Origin: Loripinus fragilis
Taxonomy: Eukaryota > Mollusca > Bivalvia > Lucinida > Lucinidae
Assembly (NCBI GenBank): GCA_964019695.1
Contig: CAXHUL010000531.1
Coordinates: 1 to 64,000, forward strand
DNA: 64,000 nucleotides
Direction of reading: 5' to 3'
Shown: positions 58,190 through 64,000 of the stretch, in pieces
Numbering within the stretch: position 1 is the stretch's first letter
How the letters are laid out: each line of letters opens with the position of its first letter
The notes under the pieces: generated by a model
What the model saw: only the letters and a program-made list of their open reading frames with translations
Database searches by the model: none
What the model was told of the DNA's origin: nothing
Made by a program: the position numbers and the translations under genes

Positions 58190-58990
58190 CTGCCAACATT
58201 GACCTTAGACTGATTAATTTTCGCCAAAATCTTCGTGAAATTCGTGCGTTTTCGTGCAGTACTCCGACCTTGGTCACGCTTTTACAGAGAATATGAAGAT
58301 AATGTCAATTCGTTAATGCAAATGGTCTGATGGCCTAGTGGTTAGTTGACTACTTACAGATCAAGCATACCTGGATCGAAACTTGGAAGGAACCTTTTTT
58401 GTATAATTTGTCAAATTGCTTTCTTTTTTAAGTTAATATTGCTCTTTTACGTCATCTTGTGATGAGGTTTATATGTTTCATTTGTATTTAGCTGCTTTTG
58501 TATTCATTATTCCCTAAGTCCCCCACTATTTCCTTGTCAGCTGATAATATTTGCAAATAGTTTGGACCCCGTCTAGTAGCAACAGAACGTCGGTTCTGAT
58601 CTGGATACAGACCATTTGACACTCTGATAGTGGTTCTGTAAGAATTTTTGAAAAAGTTACTTTTGATTAAAAGTCAGCAGATGATAACAAAACTCTCAAA
58701 AATATTCAGCGTACAAAGAGTCAATCAGATGTAGGCTTATTGAAATTATTCACGGTGCTGTATTTGTTACATAAACGCATGCCAGATTCAAATAAATATA
58801 TCCAGTTGTGCACAAAATCAAGAATGAAGACGAAGAAACTAGCAAATCGAAATGAAAAATGAAAAAAAAAAATACTTAAGTGCTACTGGACTCGAACCCA
58901 CATCTTTTGAGTGCTAAAACACTCGACTATCCACTAGGCTATGGGGAATTGTGATTAATTTCATTCAGATTAGTAATTGTACAACAATCT
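58190..58990. repeat. tRNA-like sequences inside a nested inverted pair
   Basis: 58325-58382 (plus) and 58945-58882 (minus) both read as degenerate tRNA: GCCTAGTGG.TAGT.GA as A-box, and CTGGATCGAAAC or GTGGGTTCGAGTCC as B-box. They face each other. The outer flanks (TTCGTGAAATTCGTG at 58228; CGAAGATTCACGAAGG at 59008) are partly complementary. It may be a composite of two SINE heads in inverted orientation. It is unlikely to be a working tRNA gene because the acceptor stems do not pair. Confidence 0.45.
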
Positions 58991-59399
58991 AAAGCGCACT
59001 TTTTACGAAGATTCACGAAGGCTGAGTGAAAGGTCATTGAATATTCATATGTCTCGGGTCAATTTTGACAAACAATACATTAATATTGTATGTTCTGTAT
59101 TAACCCCCCCCCCCCCCCCCCCAAAAAAAAAAAAAAAGAAAAACAAATTGTCAAATTGGGAATTTTTTGTCTGGAATTGGGAAAAAACAACATACTTTTT
59201 GGCATTGGGAATGGGGCCGAACTTCGGCCCCAAAATCGGGTGATGGAGAGCCCTGATATACATTAAACTTAATGAGCTTCAAATATTTGCCTGCTAAAGC
59301 TATTTCGCTTATATATTTTTGTCAACAGCCGAAGCCAAATTCAGGCTAAAAATGTTGGGCATTATCTGGATCCATACTGTTTGATAACCTACCTGTATT

Positions 59400-60450
59400 A
59401 ATGAACAATGTTGTGACCACCCTAGCTCCTTTATTTTTGATATGATCTTCTTTATTCTTGCAGGCAACAAGGAAACCCATAATTCTCTGATGGGTTGGAA
59501 ATTCAGCAGGATCCAACCAGGGACTTATGAGTTACCTGCCCTTGAGCGTTTAGAAAAATCCCCATAGACTTATAATGGGAGAAATGTTGGGACCACTCTA
59601 GTGCTTTCAAATTTGAATGAATCTTCTTCATTCTTGCACACAATGAGGACAACTATTAAAGCTTGGATGAGTTTGAATTTCGTCAAGATCCCATCACCTA
59701 TTTTGGAGTTAGTTCCCCTTGAGCATCTTAAATATTGATGGATAATGTTGTGACCGCTCTAGCGTCTACTTTTTTGATTGGATCTGCTTCATTCTTTCAT
59801 CTAACAAGGACAAACATTAAAGCTTGGATGAGTTTGAAATTCTGCAGGATCCGCGAAGCACTTATGAGTTACCTGCCGTTGAGTGTCTGGAAAAATCCCC
59901 ATAGACTTATATTTTTAATGGGAGAAATATTGTGACCACTCTAGTGCTTTCAATTTTGAATGGATCTTCTTTATTCTTGCAGATAAAAAGGACAACTATA
60001 AAAGCTTGAATGAGTTTGAATTTTGTCAAGATCCCATACTTATTATGGAGTTAGCTCCCCTTGATCATCTTAAAAATTGATGGATAATGTTGTGACCACT
60101 CTAGCGCCTTCATTTTTGATTGGATCTTCTTCATTCTTTCAGGTAACAAGGACAACCATTAAACTTGGATGAGTTTGAACTTTAAGTAGAACTAACCTCA
60201 GACTGTTGAGTTAACTGCCCTTGAGTGTTATAAAAAATCTGCATGGACTTACAATGGGAGATCTTTTGTGACCACTCTAGCACCCTCATTTTTGAATGGA
60301 TCTTCCTCAGTCTTGCAGGTAACAATGACACCCATAAAAGCTTCAATGAGTTAGATTATCCGCCACCCCCAAACTTCAATTACAGAGTTAGCTGCACTTG
60401 AGCGTCTAAAGTATAGCTGTATAATGTTGTGACCACTCTAGCGCCTTCAT
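59400..60450 (+). repeat. Alternating 160/178-bp tandem array (dimer ~338 bp)
   Basis: The landmark TTGTGACCACTCTAG occurs at 59411, 59587, 59748, 59930, 60090, 60266 and 60426, so spacing alternates 176-182 and 160 bp. Two unit types (one with AGACTTATAATGGGAGAAAT, one with TTGATGGATAATGTTG) alternate. This is higher-order repeat structure. No coding potential. Confidence 0.8.
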
Positions 60451-60468
60451 TTTTCATTTGATTTTTAT

Positions 60469-60497
60469 CCCCCGACCCGAAAAGGATCGGGGGATAT
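60469..60497. repeat. Hairpin ATCCCCCGA / TCGGGGGAT
   Basis: Two complementary arms are separated by about 11 bp (CCCGAAAAGGA), followed by a run of TCCGTCCGTCTG units. The hairpin marks the left border of the 157-bp tandem array. Confidence 0.65.
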
Positions 60498-60560
60498 AGC
60501 GATCAGCCTGGCGTCCGTCCGTCTGTCCGTCTGTCCGTCCGTCTGTCCGTCCGTAGACAA

Positions 60561-61760
60561 AAGCTTGTGCGCTCAATAACTTTTATACCCTTTGAGATAT
60601 TTTGATAATATTTGGTAGGCATGTATATCGGGTCAAGACGGTGTGTCGCGTGCAAGAATGGTTGCTCTCCCTTGCTGGCCTTTTGAGTTATCTCTCTTGA
60701 ATGAACTTTATAAGGGGAAGCTTGTGCGCTCAATAACTTTTATACCCTTTGAGATATTTTGATAATATTTGGTAGGCATGTATATCGGGTCAAGACGGTG
60801 TGTCGCGTGCAAGAATGGTTGCTCTCCCTTGCTGGCCTTTTGAGTTATCTCTCTTGAATGAACTTTATAAGGGGAAGCTTGTGCGCTCAATAACTTTCAT
60901 ACCCTTTGAGATATTTTGATAATATTTGGTAGGCATGTATATCGGGTCAAGACGGTGTGTCGGGTGCAAGAATGGTTACTCTCCTTTAATGGACTTTTGA
61001 GCTATCTCCCTTGAGTGAAATTTAAATTTTATAGGGGGAAGCATGTGCACTTTATAACTTTAATACCCTTTGAGATATTTTGATAATATTTGGCATGCAT
61101 GTATATCAGGTGAAGACGGTGTGTTGCGTGCAAGAATGGTTGCTCTCCTTTAATGTTTTTTGAGTTATCTCCCTTGAATGAACTTTATAGGGGGAAGCTT
61201 GTGCGCTCAATAACTTTAATATCCTTTGAGATATTTTGATAATATATGGTATATATGTATAATAGGTCAAGGGGGTGTCTTGCATTCAAGAATTGTTGTT
61301 CTCCCTTGCTGGACTTATAAGTTATCTCCCTTGAATGAACTTTATAGGAGGAAGCTTGAGCACTCAATAACTTTAATACCCTTTGAGATATTTTTATGAT
61401 CTTTGGTAGACATATATATAAGGTGAAAACGGTGTGTCACATGCAAGAATGGTTGTTCTCCCTTACAGCCCTTTGAGTTATCTCCCTTGAATGAACTTTT
61501 GTGCTCAATGACTCATATCATTTGAGATATTTTGATGATATTTAGTATACATATATATCAGGTCAAGACAGCTCCCGCTTGTTATCCTTTAGAGTTACTT
61601 CTCTTGAATGAACTTTATAGGGAAAGCTTGTGCACTCAATATCTCTTATACACTTAGAGATATTTTAATGATATTTGGTATACATAAATATCAGGTGAAG
61701 ACAGTGTATCTTGTGCAATAATGGTTGCTCCCCTAACTGTCCTTTTGAATTTTCTCCCTT
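60561..61760 (+). repeat. 157-bp tandem array, about eight units, graded decay
   Basis: Units begin AAGCTTGTGCGCTCAATAAC at 60561, 60718, 60875, 61039, 61195 and 61352, with degenerate units near 61500 and 61624. Units 1 and 2 look identical, unit 3 is very close, and later units diverge progressively and lose length. Open frames on the minus strand (MSAQASPYKVHSREITQKAS) are by-products of the repeat and are not supported as genes. Confidence 0.85.
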
Positions 61761-62676
61761 GGTGTATCACCTGCAGGCATGATTGCTTTTAAATTACCTC
61801 CCTTGGATGAATTTAAAGGTAAAAATGAAGTCTCTACAGTCAGCCTTCCACTTTTGTTCGCAGTGACACTCAGTATTATCACATCAAATATATATACTAG
61901 GTTGGCTGCTTGTAACTGCATATCAATTACTTTTTGGTCGGGGGATTTGCCATCTCCTCTGATGGCTATTTTTTCATCCTTGTAGGTTATCAGGACATAC
62001 ATTAAAGATTGTATTGGTCAGAACCCATCACTGACTACAGAGTTAGCTGCCCTTGAGCATCTGAAAATACACTTTCACCATTTTTATTCAGATCTATTTA
62101 AAACTTGCAGATAACCAGGACAGGCATAATATCTTATGATTTTTAATAAGTTCCTGGTCACTGTTTCAAGTTCAGAGTACCTGCCTTTGAGCATCATCAA
62201 TTATGGTATCTCCAAACATTATGCTGGCTCCAAGGTGAGCGATCGTCGCCCATTAGGCTACTTGTTATATTTCTAGTGAAATTTTCAAAACTACATATTT
62301 CAGGCCTAGAAATATCTTAAAATAGGCACTTGCCCTGCATCACAAAAATTATTGGCATATATGGGAAACTATTAATTTATACTAGAAATATCAAAATTTT
62401 CATTTGCCCTGCAGCCTGGGGCACTCGTAAATATGAGAGTATGAGTGCTATTTTCGAGGCTTGATATTCCCCTGATATGCTAATATTGTTTGTGATGCAG
62501 GGCAAGTGCCTATTTGCCTGTGCTGTACTGCCACAAAAGATGCATAGAGGCAAGATTTTTCAATTTAGAAAGTAGGGGATTGTACTATCTGTTAAGCCAC
62601 ATACTCATATATACCAGGACCAGGTATCATATGAGATTTTGCAGGACCACTCAGGTCATCTGGTTTTCATTTACAG
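61761..62676. other. End of HECT-gene intron; diverged repeats
   Basis: Continuing diverged repeat sequence (GAGTTAGCTGCCCTTGAGCA). AGGCACTTGCCCTGCATCAC at 62323 recurs inverted at 62495, flanking about 190 bp. The acceptor TTTTCATTTACAG lies at 62664-62676. Confidence 0.45.
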
Positions 62677-63236
62677 GTTACAATGGAATGAGTATAGTGC
62701 TATCTGGGGAATTAAGTGATACAACTAGCGTGCAACCACGTTTGGGTGAAGTAAGCCTGTTTGGTGAACCCAGTATGATACCACTGAGTTCCAGTGAAAC
62801 AATTATATCAGCTAGTGAAACAAGCCAGTTTGGTGAACCCATTATGATACAACCGAGTTCTAATGAAACAGTTATATCAGCTAGTGAAACAGCTATATCA
62901 CCTGAAGCAGGTGAAACAAGTAGGATGCAGGCACATTCATGGGAAATGGAAGCTGTTGAAGTATCAGATGGTGACTTATCACACAGTATCGAGAATATCA
63001 TACAATTTTGTATTGAAAACAATATTCAGGACCCTGTGGAAATTCTCAGAAAAAGTCAAAGTGAAATCATAGTAGGAAGAGGGTTGGACATTACAGATCC
63101 AACAGATTGTTTGGATGGAGAGACGTTTTGCATTTACATTGACAGAGATGAAGTATTGCAGTGTGGAATGGAGGAAATCGAAAAGGCAAAACCTACAGAT
63201 TTAAGAAAGACTATTAATGTAGTATTTTATGGAGAG
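62677..63236 (+). CDS. G2E3-like HECT E3 ligase, pre-HECT exon
   Basis: A 560-bp exon with acceptor TTTTCATTTACAG and donor GGAGAG|GTTAGT. It is entered in phase 1, matching the phase-1 donor at 54119, so a direct splice is possible. It encodes a Ser/Thr/Glu-rich linker with a tandem internal duplication (FGEPSMIPLSSSETIISASE and FGEPIMIQPSSNETVISASE), then DPVEILRKSQSEII, DGETFCIYIDRDEVLQCG and LRKTINVVFYGE. The last blocks are the segment that directly precedes the HECT domain in this family, where a GGPRREF-type motif would follow. The HECT lobes and catalytic Cys must lie beyond the window. The apparent Met at 62514 lies in the intron. Confidence 0.85.
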
Positions 63237-63504
63237 GTTAGTTGAATACTTCACAAAACCAATATTTGAACCAGATTGTTGGTGTGTAAGGTCTAAGCTG
63301 TACCATTTTGTTTTTTACATATCATTATTGGTTATAGTGCTAACACTGCTTTAGTACTCACTGAATAACAAGGTAACTGATCAAAATTTTGGTTTGAAAA
63401 TAGTATTAGTACTCACATAAACACATTCTAAACAGCAATCTGATTTTTAATTTCCCTGAAGACCATTTTGGGGGATTTTGTTTGACATGTTTGTTTGATT
63501 TGAT

Positions 63505-63590
63505 TCTTTACGTCCCAGTCAACAATTTTTCAGTTATGTCGGGACGGGTCTTCCTGGGTTGATCCAGTATTAAGCAAGGATAAATGAGCC
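63505..63590 (-). mobile_element. SINE family B, 3'-end fragment
   Basis: TTCTTTACGTCCCAGTCAACAATT and GTCTTCCTGGGTTGA.CCAGTA.TAAGC match the tail of the 5211-5390 SINE. The tRNA-like head is absent. Confidence 0.6.
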
Positions 63591-63624
63591 ACAACATGTG
63601 TTTTTCAACAATGTGGCATTTTGA

Positions 63625-64000
63625 CAAGTGTAGACTCGGACGAGCATTGTGCAGCACCTTTGTACAAGAGTTATGGCCCTTTATTTACGCCAAAATTTCG
63701 TTTCCGTTCAATATTTTGAGAAGCAGTGGGTAGAATTTAACCAAATTTTACATATGCATTAATCTTGGCAAGATCTAGCTTAGGATTGTTACACGTCATT
63801 TTTTGCAAATTTGTAAAAGAGTTATGGCCCTTGATTTAAGCCAAAATTTTGGTTCCATTCATCATTTTGAGATCAAATGGACAGAATTTTACCAAATTTT
63901 ATATATGCAATCATATTGACAAGATCTAGGTGGGAATTGTTACACATCATTCTTTACTCATTCATTCTTTACCAGAGTTATGACCCTTGATTTGCTCCAA
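63625..64000 (+). repeat. ~155-bp tandem repeat running off the window
   Basis: AAGAGTTATGGCCCTT..TTTA and GCCAAAATTT recur at about 63666, 63820 and 63973 with shared TTTAACCAAATTTTA and ATATGCA. The array continues past 64000. This kind of unit is familiar from bivalve genomes (my recollection, not checked). Confidence 0.65.

Larger units (their letters stand above)
57759..59255. mobile_element. CAGGGCTCTC-ended MITE (family Q), copy 3, enlarged
   Basis: The ends CAGGGCTCTTGCACC and GGTGATGGAGAGCCCTG are flanked by ATATA (57754-57758, 59256-59260). The inner blocks match 8288-8646 and 48503: GGGCCCATGGAATTGGGA, TGATGTTTCCATTGCTAGAT, and 19 consecutive C (59104-59122) followed by an A run. 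It is 1.5 kb instead of about 360 bp because other sequence is nested inside, including a family P copy and a tRNA-like repeat. Confidence 0.7.

Noticed and set aside
58882..58945. Functional tRNA gene on the minus strand
   Set aside because: A and B boxes are visible but the acceptor arms do not pair and a second tRNA-like unit faces it. More likely a SINE head.
60503..61367. Repeated minus-strand frames MSAQASPYKVHSREIT
   Set aside because: They are one frame per 157-bp satellite unit, without conservation of coding sense in later units.
62514..62676. Start of the pre-HECT exon at the Met at 62514
   Set aside because: A good acceptor at 62676 with matching phase makes the upstream part intronic; its peptide lacks family resemblance.

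Overview
This is nuclear genomic DNA of an animal, most likely a bivalve mollusc. It is AT-rich, its real coding sequence sits in short spliced exons far apart, and almost everything else is transposon-derived. The bivalve call is an inference from repeat style (tRNA-derived SINEs, 'TGACCTTGACC' type diffuse repeats, 'AAGAGTTATGGCCC' tandem units, many miniature DNA transposons), not from a database search.

Two conserved genes are supported. On the minus strand, exons 1-3 of NAA15, the auxiliary ribosome-tethering subunit of the NatA N-terminal acetyltransferase, lie at 18675-18619, 8227-8143 and 7177-6984, with GT/AG sites and matching phases. Intron 1 is 10.4 kb and holds several nested transposons. 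Exon 4 was not found, so the rest of the gene is expected left of position 1. On the plus strand, two exons (53414-54119 and 62677-63236) with compatible phase encode the amino-terminal half of a G2E3-like HECT ubiquitin ligase of the expanded invertebrate/fish type: an N-terminal conserved domain, a C2HC zinc finger of UBZ4 type and the pre-HECT segment. The HECT domain itself must lie beyond position 64000. A third probable coding exon (46074 onward, plus) encodes a SAM domain and lies directly beside a foldback repeat arm.

Layout: 1-6960, presumed NAA15 intron 3, with a TTAA-flanked MITE, a 3.9 kb long-inverted-repeat element carrying seven copies of a 17-bp motif, palindromic MITEs and two SINEs. 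6984-18675, NAA15 exons among hAT-like MITEs with intact target duplications, a 3.6 kb TA-flanked element, poly-G MITEs and a LINE itself split by a MITE. 18676-33750, further inverted-repeat elements, retrotransposon remnants, a tandem MITE pair, and a triplicated ~450 bp unit with paired TGACGTCA sites. 33757-48900, a foldback system with 21/42-bp tandem arrays, a 41-bp minisatellite, the SAM exon, and two arrays of palindromes. 49000-64000, the HECT gene with a large repeat-filled intron containing 157-bp and 160/178-bp tandem arrays.

The most unusual structures are an array of GACAACCGGTTGTC palindromes at mostly ~32-bp spacing (46798-47079), the dispersed TGTTACACTCCTGACAT motif (2075-4076), the foldback system beside the SAM exon, and NAA15 exon 2 squeezed between transposons 11 bp and 33 bp away. 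All coordinates were read by eye; repeat boundaries without a stated target duplication are good to about 10-30 bp.
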